64,000 nt of DNA from Hylemonella gracilis ATCC 19624. Its GTDB lineage: Bacteria > Pseudomonadota > Gammaproteobacteria > Burkholderiales > Burkholderiaceae_C. The translations under genes and the position numbers were made by a program. Position 1 is the stretch's first letter. Each line of letters starts with the position of its first letter. The DNA is taken from positions 62,001 through 126,000 of the forward strand of contig NZ_AEGR01000052.1 in NCBI RefSeq assembly GCF_000211835.1, read 5' to 3'. Below are positions 33,052 to 40,650 of the stretch, in pieces. The notes under the pieces were generated by a model. That model did no database searches, had not been told where the DNA came from, and saw only the letters and a list, made by a program, of their open reading frames with translations.

Positions 33052-34302
33052 TCAGTGGCCTGGCGCGGCGGCGCCGGTCGTCGCATTGACGGGGGTGACG
33101 ACCGCTTCGCGCACCGGTGTGCCTTCGCGCAGCGCGCCGACCACGCCCTGCAGCACCTTGCGCCCTTCCAGGGGGCTGCCGTCCACGGCCCGCACGGCAA
33201 TCAGTTCACCTTCGTTGCCCTGGTCTGATCTGTTGGCATCGAGGCCGCGCAGGCCCAGCGTCACGCTGACGTGCCGCACTTGATCTTGGTCCAGTAGCTG
33301 CAGATAGGGTTGCGGTTTGTCATAGCGCACGGCGGATGCCGGTGCCGCCACCGCGCGCGCGGTTTCGGTGGCCAGCGCGCCCTGGGCGAACAGGCCCTGG
33401 CGCAGTCCCGCCTTGACGATGTCTTGGGAGTCCAATTTGAGATAGACCAGCACGCTGCGGCTGCCCGTCTGCGCGCTGGGGTTGATGCGCGCCACGTGCG
33501 CGGTCAGCGCCTCGGGCACGCCCTCCACCTGCAAGCGCGCCTGTTGGCCCACGCGCACGCTGACCGAATCCGCGGCGCTGATCGCGGCCTCGATTTCCAT
33601 GTGCGACAGGTCGACGATCTCGACGATGCGCGCGTCGATGGCCACCCGTTCGCCAGGCTGCGTCAGCCGCTGGGCGATCTGTCCGCCCATGGGGGCACGC
33701 AGCACCGTGTCGTCCGCGCTTTTCTGGGCCACGTCGGCCGCGGCCAGCGCGGCCTGGTAGTTGGCGCGCGCGGCGTTGAGCTGGGCCAGGGAGGCGTCCA
33801 GCGCGGTCGATGAAATGAAGCCTTGCTGAACGAGCGCCTCGTTGTTCTGGTATTGGCGCAGATTGATGTCGAGCTGGGCCTTGGCCGCGTCGGCTTGCAG
33901 CCGCGCCTGACGCAGCCGCGCCGTGTACTCGGCGGGGTCGATGCGAGCGACGACTTGACCGGCCTGCACGGTATCCCCCTCACGCAGCGTGAGGTCCTGC
34001 AACTCCCCGGACACGCGGGCCTTGACCAGCGCGGAACGGACGGCCCGCAGCGTGCCCGACACGGGCAAGCTCCGTTGCAGGGTGCGTTGCCGCAGCGTCG
34101 TGTGGTCTTGCGCCTGGAGTTCGATCACCGGGCCCGCCTTGTCGGCGGCAGCCTGGGGCGGCACGGCCGGCGACGCAGGTGCGCGAGAGCGCAGCAGCAT
34201 GAATGTGATCCCGCCGGCGACCAGCAGCACCAACGCACCGATCAGGAAGCGGGAGCGCCAAGCGCGCGAGGCTGCAGCAGGACGTCGTTGCAGTGGGATC
34301 AT
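33052..34302 (-). CDS. RND efflux periplasmic adaptor (membrane fusion protein)
   Basis: A 416-residue MFP. One N-terminal membrane anchor (FLIGALVLLVAGGITFMLLR) has no lipobox cysteine. It is followed by a beta-barrel/lipoyl segment (SLPVSGTLRAVRSALVKARVSGELQDLTLREGDTVQAGQVVARID), a coiled-coil hairpin (about 125-195) and the returning lipoyl half (TVLRAPMGGQIAQRLTQPGERV). It links the RND permease to a TolC-type channel. It lies between tetR (22-base gap) and the RND gene, so it is co-transcribed with both. Confidence 0.94.
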   Translation of the reverse strand: MIPLQRRPAAASRAWRSRFLIGALVLLVAGGITFMLLRSRAPASPAVPPQAAADKAGPVIELQAQDHTTLRQRTLQRSLPVSGTLRAVRSALVKARVSGELQDLTLREGDTVQAGQVVARIDPAEYTARLRQARLQADAAKAQLDINLRQYQNNEALVQQGFISSTALDASLAQLNAARANYQAALAAADVAQKSADDTVLRAPMGGQIAQRLTQPGERVAIDARIVEIVDLSHMEIEAAISAADSVSVRVGQQARLQVEGVPEALTAHVARINPSAQTGSRSVLVYLKLDSQDIVKAGLRQGLFAQGALATETARAVAAPASAVRYDKPQPYLQLLDQDQVRHVSVTLGLRGLDANRSDQGNEGELIAVRAVDGSPLEGRKVLQGVVGALREGTPVREAVVTPVNATTGAAAPGH

Positions 34303-34324
34303 GGCGTTTGAGGAATGGGCCGGG

Positions 34325-35080
34325 TCAAGCGGTGCTGGCCGCTCTCATGGCGGGGGACGTCGTGGCCGTGGGCGCGCACAGCCCGTGCAGCAGGATGCGC
34401 GCCTGTTGTTCCAAGTAGCGCACGGGGTCGATGGCTTCGGTGGGTGCGGCGCAGGCGCCAAAGGAGTGCTTCCAAGACATCAGGAACAGCATGGGCGCCA
34501 GCACCGCGTAGACCGCATGCCGCATGTCAGCCGGGGCGATGAGCCGGAATTCCCCCCGGTCCACGCCGCGTTGCAAAATGCGTTGCACCAGCGAGCGGCC
34601 AGGCGCCATGACCTCGCTCTCATAGAAGGACGCGAGCTCGGGGAAGTTGGCGGCTTCGCTCATCATGAGTTTGGTGATGCCCGCCACGGGTGTGCTGCCG
34701 ACCCGCTCCCACCATTCCCGCAAAGCATATTGAAGCAGCTCCGAGGTGTTGCCGGACCAGACATCGAACTCGGCATTCCATTCGGGAAAATGGCCGGCCA
34801 AGTTCTCGCGCACCACGGCCTTGAAGAGTTCTTCCTTGTTGGCGAAGTACAGGAACAGCGTGCCCTTGGACACGCCAGCGAGTTGGGCCACCTCTTCGAC
34901 ACGGGTCGCGGCATAGCCTTTTTCGACGAACAGCGTCAGCGCCGCGGCCAGCAACTCGCCGGGCCGGGCTTCCTTGCGCCGCGCGCGCTTGGCCGGTGTG
35001 CTCGTGTCCTCGCCGCCCTTGCGCCGTGAACTCAGCGCCGAGACAAGGGTGGCCGCCACAGGGCATGCTTTTCTGATCAT
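34325..35080 (-). CDS. TetR-family repressor of the adjacent RND operon
   Basis: A 251-residue regulator with a ~35-residue basic N-terminal extension and then the TetR HTH: LLAAALTLFVEKGYAATRVEEVAQLAGVSKGTLFLYFANKEELFKAV. The C-terminal ligand domain resembles AcrR/TetR_C proteins (GITKLMMSEAANFPELASFYESEVM). It is the first gene of the efflux operon and begins 10 bases from a near-perfect 20-base palindrome, which points to autoregulation of the whole operon. Binding of a pump substrate would relieve repression (family knowledge). Confidence 0.93.
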   Translation of the reverse strand: MIRKACPVAATLVSALSSRRKGGEDTSTPAKRARRKEARPGELLAAALTLFVEKGYAATRVEEVAQLAGVSKGTLFLYFANKEELFKAVVRENLAGHFPEWNAEFDVWSGNTSELLQYALREWWERVGSTPVAGITKLMMSEAANFPELASFYESEVMAPGRSLVQRILQRGVDRGEFRLIAPADMRHAVYAVLAPMLFLMSWKHSFGACAAPTEAIDPVRYLEQQARILLHGLCAPTATTSPAMRAASTA

Positions 35081-35090
35081 CTTTTGATTT

Positions 35091-35110
35091 TAATGACTGG
35101 CCGGTCATTA
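35091..35110. promoter_or_regulatory. TetR operator candidate before the efflux operon
   Basis: TAATGACTGG (35091-35100) and CCGGTCATTA (35101-35110) form a 20-base palindrome with nine of ten pairs matched (mismatch 35098/35103). The half-site TGAC...GTCA is typical of TetR-family operators. It starts 11 bases upstream of the tetR ATG, where it would block the operon promoter. The rest of the 250-base gap to msrA (35111-35330) shows no gene. Confidence 0.75.
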
Positions 35111-35330
35111 GGCAAGTTCAAGGGCTGTTTCCACCCCCTCGACGGCGTGTGCGATTCGCCCCATCGGACAATGGCGCATTCGCTGGTGGATTCGCTGGCG
35201 CAAGCCAAGGCGCGAGTCAGGTTCATCGATAAGCCTTTTGGCGATTGGGCGAGCGTCCAGACTTCCATCATGGCAGACTCGCCCCGAACTGCCTTGCGGG
35301 CCCCCAGTCCCTCAAGTGCGTGCGCAAACC

Positions 35331-35933
35331 ATGAAACCCTTGGCGGACCCTATACAGATGCAAGACACCCAGACTTCGGACACTCCGGTAACCGCGACCG
35401 AGACCCTGGTGCTCGGCGGTGGCTGCTTCTGGTGCACCGAGGCCATCTTCACCCGCGTGCGCGGCGTGATCGATGTCGAGAACGGCTACAGCAATGGCCA
35501 TGTGAAGCAACCCAGTTACGAGGATGTGTGCACCGGCGATACCGGCCATGCCGAAGTGGTGCGCGTTGTCTACGACCCGGCCGAGATCAGCCTGCAGCAG
35601 TTGCTTGGGATTTTCTTTTCCATCCACGACCCAACCACGCTCAATCGGCAGGGCAATGACGTGGGGCCTCAATACCGCAGTGGCATCTACACGAGATCGG
35701 CCGAGCAGGCGCGCGTGGCTCGGGAAATGATCGCCGACCTCGAGCAGGGCCGCATCTTCAGCTCGCCCATCGTGACCGAGGTGCAGCCGCTGAGCAATTA
35801 CTGGCCCGCCGAGGACTACCACCAGGATTACTTCGAGCACCACCCCGAACAAAGCTACTGCGCCTTTGTCGTCGGTCCCAAGGTGGAAAAGTTTCGCAAG
35901 CATTTCGTCGAATTGCTCAAGCCCGGGGCTTGA
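35331..35933 (+). CDS. msrA: peptide-methionine (S)-S-oxide reductase
   Basis: A 200-residue enzyme that reduces methionine-S-sulfoxide in proteins. The catalytic motif is GGGCFWCTEAIF, followed by GYSNGHVKQPSYEDVCTGDTGHAEVVRV and QYRSGIY, all characteristic of MsrA. The last segment EQSYCAFVVGPKVEKFRKHF is also typical. The start is uncertain: ATG 35331 is used, but ATG 35358 gives an N-terminus closer to the family. It is divergent from the tetR operon. It belongs with AhpCF as oxidative damage defence. Confidence 0.95.
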   Translation: MKPLADPIQMQDTQTSDTPVTATETLVLGGGCFWCTEAIFTRVRGVIDVENGYSNGHVKQPSYEDVCTGDTGHAEVVRVVYDPAEISLQQLLGIFFSIHDPTTLNRQGNDVGPQYRSGIYTRSAEQARVAREMIADLEQGRIFSSPIVTEVQPLSNYWPAEDYHQDYFEHHPEQSYCAFVVGPKVEKFRKHFVELLKPGA

Positions 35934-35954
35934 CGCGCCGCCTAAAATGGCGGG

Positions 35955-36359
35955 GTGACGCTTGACCTTGCCGTGAACCCGCTCCAACGTCTGGGCCCTG
36001 CCTGGCGCAGGGTCTTGCTCGGGCTGGTCCTGCTGCTGCCGCTGGCGCAATGGGGCGCCGTGCTGCACGGGCTGGAACACGACGTCCAAGCGTCGGCGCA
36101 TCTGACCGATTCAGCGGACCCGTTTGACCCGGCCAACCCGGCCAATGGTGCGGACTCCCATGGGCCGGACTCCTCCGCAGCGCATGCCTGCGGGACCTGC
36201 CTGGCCTATGCCTCCCTCGGCGTGTTGGGCTTGCATGGCCTGCTGGCCGCGCCCTTGATCAGCGGCCTCGCCTTTGGGCTCGCCGTGCTGGTTCCGTGCC
36301 TGATCCCACGTCTGGCCGTGGTTCGAGCACGCAACCGGGGCCCGCCCGCGTTGGGCTGA
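35955..36359 (+). CDS. small membrane protein with His/Cys motif (DUF2946-like)
   Basis: A 134-residue protein starting at a GTG (MTLDLAVNPLQRLG). It has a hydrophobic N-terminal segment (VLLGLVLLLPLAQWGAVLHG), then HGLEHD, a polar stretch with several His and Asp residues, and ACGTCLAYASL, and a second hydrophobic segment near the C-terminus. The hydrophobic-HxxxH...CxxC layout resembles DUF2946 proteins found beside copper or zinc TonB receptors. Metal binding by the His and Cys residues is inferred. It is the first gene of a plus-strand cassette with two DUF3299 genes and a ZnuD-like receptor. A short stem (35938-35953) lies right before the start codon. Confidence 0.65.
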   Translation: MTLDLAVNPLQRLGPAWRRVLLGLVLLLPLAQWGAVLHGLEHDVQASAHLTDSADPFDPANPANGADSHGPDSSAAHACGTCLAYASLGVLGLHGLLAAPLISGLAFGLAVLVPCLIPRLAVVRARNRGPPALG

Positions 36360-36504
36360 GTGCCGTTGCTCTGGGGCGAGCGAGTCCGTCTTGGCGGACG
36401 CAGTCCCCCATTCAGCCGATTCCTGCGACTCCGCCCCGCGCTGGGGGCCCGTCTCGCGCCGTGGGCTCACCGTGGCCACGCACCTTCCTCTTCAGGGCAT
36501 GCTC

Positions 36505-37110
36505 ATGAAATCCGGTGGTTTCAAATTTCTTCCCGCCTTCCTGGCGCTGGCCGTGTTGGTGCTGCTGCCCATCGCGACGCGCAAGCTGATGGGCGGGCGT
36601 GATTTCAGCGAAGACCGCCCGGCGGCCACCGCAGGACCTGCTGCAGACCCCGTGTTCCGCGAGCTTGCTTGGCGCGAGCTCGAGCCTGAGAACTGGAATC
36701 CTGAGTCGGTCCTCAAGCAGGTGCGGCAAGGCGCGCCCTCCTTGGACGACAACGATCCCCGCATGCGCGAGCGCATGCAGCTGATGACCATGCTCTGGGC
36801 CAACGCACCCACGAACGCGCGCATGGACGAGTCTTCGGTGCGGCTGTCGGGCTATGTCGTTCCCCTGGAAAAAAACGAGGAGGGCATCACGGAATTCCTG
36901 CTGGTGCCGTATTACGGCGCCTGCATCCACGTGCCGCCGCCGCCCGCCAACCAGATCGTCCGCGTCGTTGCCCGTCCCGCCGTGCGCGACCTGCGCACCA
37001 TGGACCCCGTGCGGGTCAGCGGGGTGCTGCGCATCGAGCGCAACAACTCCGAGCTCGGTCACAGCGGCTATGCGATGGTGGCCGCACGCGTCGAGCCCTA
37101 CACCCCCTGA
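36505..37110 (+). CDS. DUF3299 protein, first of a tandem pair
   Basis: A 201-residue protein with an N-terminal membrane anchor or uncleaved signal (FLPAFLALAVLVLLPIATRKLMG) and a periplasmic DUF3299 domain: LSGYVVPLEKNEEGITEFLLVPYYGACIHVPPPPANQIV. The GACIH-x-PPPPANQ block is the family hallmark and holds a conserved Cys and His. DUF3299 genes are linked to zinc-responsive loci in other proteobacteria, including an operon of Pseudomonas aeruginosa under Zur control (established, from memory). AGGG seven bases before ATG 36505 supports this start; ATG 36499 is also possible. A paralogue follows 44 bases downstream. Confidence 0.8.
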   Translation: MKSGGFKFLPAFLALAVLVLLPIATRKLMGGRDFSEDRPAATAGPAADPVFRELAWRELEPENWNPESVLKQVRQGAPSLDDNDPRMRERMQLMTMLWANAPTNARMDESSVRLSGYVVPLEKNEEGITEFLLVPYYGACIHVPPPPANQIVRVVARPAVRDLRTMDPVRVSGVLRIERNNSELGHSGYAMVAARVEPYTP

Positions 37111-37124
37111 GCGCCCGCTTGCGC

Positions 37125-37154
37125 AAGGACAAGGACAAGGACAAGGACAAGGAC
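37125..37154 (+). repeat. five tandem AAGGAC hexamers abutting a start codon
   Basis: AAGGAC is repeated exactly five times (37125-37154) and runs straight into the ATG of the second DUF3299 gene. Each unit contains AAGGA, a Shine-Dalgarno-like sequence, so the array supplies several overlapping ribosome binding sites at different spacings. Changes in copy number would alter the leader by six bases without changing frame. Confidence 0.9.
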
Positions 37155-37793
37155 ATGACCATGCCATTCCTTCTTGATGCCGTGCCACGGGGCTCCCTCG
37201 TGCGGTGCCTGCTGCGTCGTGCCAGGACGGCCCTGGTGCTGATGCCCTTCGTCCTTCCCTTGGTGTTGCCGGTCGTGCACGCTTACCAGGGCAATCCTCC
37301 GCCGGTCGTGCCGCCATTCCAGGGCGACTACAAGGTGACCCGCTGGGGCGAACTGGTGCCCAAGGATTGGGACCCTTACGCCTCCCTGGGCGCCTTGAAT
37401 CCGCAAGGTTCAGCGGCCCTGCCGTTCAACGACGCCTCGCCCGAGGCCATGGAGTTGAATGCCAAGTTGCGCGAAGTCTGGGACCACGCCCCGACCAACC
37501 GAGCCCTCGATGGCGCGCTCACGCGTCTGCCCGGTTACGTCGTTCCCCTGGAGGAAAGCCGGCAGGGCTTGAAGGAGTTCCTGCTCGTGCCTTACTTCGG
37601 CGCCTGCATCCACACCCCGCCACCGCCCGCCAACCAAATCGTCCACGTGGTGCTGGACAAGCCCATGCAAGGCGTGCGTTCCATGGACGCGGTCTGGGTC
37701 GTGGGCACGCTCAAGACCGTGCGCCGCGGCAGTGACATGGGCGTGAGCGGCTACCAGCTGCGCGCCACGGCGCTCGCGCCCTACCAGCGCTGA
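37155..37793 (+). CDS. DUF3299 protein, second of a tandem pair
   Basis: A 212-residue exported protein. The signal-like N-terminus (TALVLMPFVLPLVLPVVHA) is followed by a DUF3299 domain: LPGYVVPLEESRQGLKEFLLVPYFGACIHTPPPPANQIVHVV, closely matching the paralogue's core but with little similarity elsewhere. The ATG at 37155 is taken because the frame upstream (from a TTG at 37119) would translate the AAGGAC array into Lys-Asp repeats before the signal sequence. An ATG two codons further in is possible. It probably works with the upstream paralogue and the TonB receptor in metal handling. Confidence 0.8.
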   Translation: MTMPFLLDAVPRGSLVRCLLRRARTALVLMPFVLPLVLPVVHAYQGNPPPVVPPFQGDYKVTRWGELVPKDWDPYASLGALNPQGSAALPFNDASPEAMELNAKLREVWDHAPTNRALDGALTRLPGYVVPLEESRQGLKEFLLVPYFGACIHTPPPPANQIVHVVLDKPMQGVRSMDAVWVVGTLKTVRRGSDMGVSGYQLRATALAPYQR

Positions 37794-37800
37794 ACGCGGC

Positions 37801-38259
37801 ATGCCCATGCGCCCCAGACTCCAGCACGACCTTGGCGTCACAGCGCGTGCGCGGCGCTGTGCGCGTCAATGTGCACGTGCGCGGGCGATGCCCGCCTGGG
37901 TTGCGATGCTGCTGGTACTGGCCCTGCTCTGGGCGCAGGTGCTGGGGCTGGCGCACGGGGTGCGCCATGTCCACGCGCCGCAGGCCCACGTGCAGCACAG
38001 CCCGAAGGCTGGCGACGCGCACATGGACCCTGCCCATGTCGAACCACAAAGTCTCTTGGAGCACTTGGCCGCGCCCGATGGCGAGGTCCAGGACTGCCGT
38101 CTGTATGACCAACTCGGTCATGGCGGCCCGGTCGCGGTGCCGCTCATCGCCGCGCTGACGCATGCCTCACCGCTGACACCCGCCTGGGTCGTGCTGCAGG
38201 CCTTGCAGCCCCGACCCTGCGTCGCTTTCGCGGCGCGCGCCCCGCCCACGTCTCGCTGA
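37801..38259 (+). CDS. small His-rich exported protein
   Basis: A 152-residue protein seven bases after the second DUF3299 gene. It has a basic N-terminus, one hydrophobic segment (AWVAMLLVLALLWAQVLGLAHG), and then a strikingly His-rich periplasmic stretch: HGVRHVHAPQAHVQHSP, HMDPAHVEP and later CRLYDQLGHG. Nine or more histidines within about 60 residues suggest reversible metal binding. It resembles small DUF2946-type proteins beside metal receptors, but I cannot assign a named family with confidence. Immediately downstream is the ZnuD-like receptor, a plausible partner. Confidence 0.62.
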   Translation: MPMRPRLQHDLGVTARARRCARQCARARAMPAWVAMLLVLALLWAQVLGLAHGVRHVHAPQAHVQHSPKAGDAHMDPAHVEPQSLLEHLAAPDGEVQDCRLYDQLGHGGPVAVPLIAALTHASPLTPAWVVLQALQPRPCVAFAARAPPTSR

Positions 38260-38346
38260 TTCCCTCTTCTTCTTGGCCAGGCCATGCAGTCCCCGTCGGA
38301 CCGCGTGGTGGCCTGTTTTTGACTTGAAAATGATCGAGACGCTTTC

Positions 38347-40386
38347 ATGAACCGAATGTCATCTTCCCGGCCCGTGCGGCACGGGGTTTTCGCGCTGGCG
38401 CCCGTCGCCGCGCTGGTCCTGATCAGCTGCCAGGCTTGGGCGCAGGACGCCGCCACCTTGCCCTCCGTCGTGGTGACGGGCAACCCGCTGGGCACGGCCG
38501 AGCAAATCGCTCCTGCTGAACAGCTGTCGGGCACCGCATTGCTGGAGCGCGGGCAGTCCACCCTGGGCGAAACGCTCAAGGGCTTGCCCGGCGTCAGCAG
38601 CACCTGGTTCGGCCCCAATGCCAGCCGCCCGGTGATCCGCGGGCAAGACGGCGACCGCATCGCCATCCTCAACAACGGCGGCGCCAGCCTCGACCTCTCC
38701 GCGCTGAGTTATGACCATGCCGTCACCTTGGATCCGCTGTTGACCGAACGCGTCGAGGTCCTGCGCGGTCCGGGCGTGCTGCAGTACGGCGGCAGCGCCG
38801 TGGGGGGGGTGGTCAACGTGATCGACAACCGCATTCCCCGCACGGCCGAATTTGGCGAGGAGGGCGGCGTCGCGGGCCGACTCGGCGCCTACTACGCCAC
38901 GGGCGGCGACGAACGCGGCGGGGTCCTCTCCTTGGACGGGGGCAACAACCGCTATGCCTTGCATGTGGACGCGATGGCGCGCAAGTCCGACGACGTGGAC
39001 ATTCCGGTGTCGCGTGAGTGCACGCCCGACGGCGTGACACGCAGCGCCAAGCGCATCTGCAACTCGGCCAGCGAGTCCAGCGGCGGCGCCGTGGGCGGCA
39101 CCCTGTTCTTCGACCGCGGTTACCTCGGGGCCTCGGTCTCCACCTACGACAAGGACTATGGCGCCGTGGCCGAGGACGAGGTCACGATCCAGATGCGCTC
39201 CAACCGCGTGGCGCTCGAAGGTGAACTGCGCGACCTGGGGCCCGTGCTGCGCAGCGTGAAGGCCCAGTTCAGCCAGACCGATTACCAGCACACCGAGTAC
39301 GAGGGCGATGAAGTCGGCACACGCTTCAAGACCGATGGCCAGGACCTGCGCCTGGAGGCGCGCCATGTGCCCGTCGATGCCTTCGGCGGCGCGCTGGACG
39401 GCGTCGTGGGCTTGCAGTTCGACCGCACCGACTTCTCGGCCGATGGGGATGAGGCCTATGCCCCCAGCAGCCGCACGCGCCAGAGCGCCATCTTTGCCTA
39501 CGAGGAACTTGGCCTGGGCTGGGGCAAGCTCAGCGCGGGCGCGCGGGTGGAGTCGGTCAAGGTCGAGTCCCTCGGCGCGGACGGCAATCCGGCCTTCACC
39601 ACGGGCTCGCGCAGCTTCACGCCCACCAGCTACGCCCTGGGCGCCTTGTGGAACGTGGCGACGGAGTGGAAGCTGACTTCCAACCTCTCGCTCAACGAGC
39701 GCGCGCCGCGGCACTACGAGCTGTACGCCAACGGCGAGCATGTTGCAACGAACGCGGAAGAAATTGGCGACCCGGACCTGGACCTGGAGCGTTCCGTCAA
39801 CGTGGACGTGGGCACGCAATGGCAACGTGGCGCGCACAAGGCGCAGTTGCAGTTGTTCCAGCACCGCTTCAGCAACTACATCTCGCTGGAAAGCACCGAT
39901 CCGGCCAGCGATCCGCCGCAGTACACCTACACCGGGCTGCGCGCGCGCTTCACCGGCCTGGAAGCGAGCGGCAATGTGCGCTTGCTGGATGAACGCAATA
40001 AGCTGGACCTGGGCCTGAGCGCCGACCGCGTGAAAGCCGAGAACACCAGCACGGGGGAACCCCTGCCGCGCATCGCGCCGATGCGCGTCGGCGCCACGCT
40101 GCGCTGGAGCCGTGCCGCCTGGAAAGCGGGCGTGGGCGTGGACCGTTACGCCGAGCAGGACCGCGTGCCCGACGGCCAGGAAACCACCGACGGCTACATG
40201 CTGTGGAACGCCTCGCTCAACTACAGCGACAAGCTCGGTGGCCTGCCCGCGCTGTGGTACGCGCGCGTGGACAACATCGGTGACGTGGAGGCGTACTCGG
40301 CCTCGTCCATCCTGACGCAGACCGCGCCGGGCAAGTCACCGTTGCCGGGACGCAGCCTCAAGGTGGGCATGCAGCTGAGCTTCTGA
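38347..40386 (+). CDS. znuD: TonB-dependent outer membrane receptor, ZnuD-like
   Basis: A 679-residue receptor with a signal peptide ending in CQAWAQ, a plug domain and a barrel. The plug has VVVTGNPLG, PVIRGQDGDRIAILNNGGASLDLSALSYDHAVTLDPLLTERVEVLRGPGVLQYGGSAVGGVVNVID, which closely follows ZnuD-type zinc receptors, as does the barrel segment APRHYELYANGEHVATNAEEIGDPDL. It ends in the barrel signature VGMQLSF. It would import zinc (or a zinc-bound ligand) using TonB energy. No clear Zur box was seen upstream. It ends the cassette with DUF3299 and His-rich proteins; copper cannot be excluded. Confidence 0.85.
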   Translation: MNRMSSSRPVRHGVFALAPVAALVLISCQAWAQDAATLPSVVVTGNPLGTAEQIAPAEQLSGTALLERGQSTLGETLKGLPGVSSTWFGPNASRPVIRGQDGDRIAILNNGGASLDLSALSYDHAVTLDPLLTERVEVLRGPGVLQYGGSAVGGVVNVIDNRIPRTAEFGEEGGVAGRLGAYYATGGDERGGVLSLDGGNNRYALHVDAMARKSDDVDIPVSRECTPDGVTRSAKRICNSASESSGGAVGGTLFFDRGYLGASVSTYDKDYGAVAEDEVTIQMRSNRVALEGELRDLGPVLRSVKAQFSQTDYQHTEYEGDEVGTRFKTDGQDLRLEARHVPVDAFGGALDGVVGLQFDRTDFSADGDEAYAPSSRTRQSAIFAYEELGLGWGKLSAGARVESVKVESLGADGNPAFTTGSRSFTPTSYALGALWNVATEWKLTSNLSLNERAPRHYELYANGEHVATNAEEIGDPDLDLERSVNVDVGTQWQRGAHKAQLQLFQHRFSNYISLESTDPASDPPQYTYTGLRARFTGLEASGNVRLLDERNKLDLGLSADRVKAENTSTGEPLPRIAPMRVGATLRWSRAAWKAGVGVDRYAEQDRVPDGQETTDGYMLWNASLNYSDKLGGLPALWYARVDNIGDVEAYSASSILTQTAPGKSPLPGRSLKVGMQLSF

Positions 40387-40404
40387 GCTGCGTTTCACTG
40401 CGCA

Positions 40405-40466
40405 GGGCAGGCCGCCGCCGTGACCGTGATGCCCACCCGGGGCGGCGGCGGCGGTCGGCCCTGCCC
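40405..40466. terminator. long GC hairpin downstream of znuD-like gene
   Basis: GGGCAG plus GCCGCCGCCG (40405-40420) can pair with GGCGGCGGCGGCGG...CCCTGCCC (about 40441-40466) to give a very stable GC stem with a small internal mismatch. It begins 18 bases after the znuD-like stop and separates it from the AsmA-like gene. No T-tract follows. The rest of the gap to 40650 shows no gene and presumably holds the promoter of the next operon. Confidence 0.5.
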
Positions 40467-40650
40467 ATGGCGTGGCCAGACCTGCGCCGCCGTCCCGCGG
40501 TCCGTTCTGCCCGCAGGGGCCTCGGGTACGATCACCGTCGTGAATCAACTGGCTCTGACTCCGCTCCCTGGGCAAGGCGGGTATCGCGCTTGCGTGCCAC
40601 CCGCCACGGCGGCACTTCCCCTACGCATGCAGAGGCAAACGGAGGCTTGA

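Noticed and set aside
35238-35330. N-terminal extension of msrA from 35238
   Set aside because: The extra residues are not conserved in MsrA and overlap the tetR-msrA promoter region.
37119-37154. TTG start that would translate the AAGGAC array as a Lys-Asp repeat
   Set aside because: It places a charged stretch before the signal sequence and has no Shine-Dalgarno of its own. The ATG at 37155 is better, though protein data could overturn this.
38260-38346. Zur- or Fur-like box before the ZnuD-like gene
   Set aside because: The region has an AT-rich stretch (TTGAAAATGATC) but no inverted repeat of the GTTATA-N-TATAAC type. A box may instead precede the first gene of the cassette, where I also saw none.
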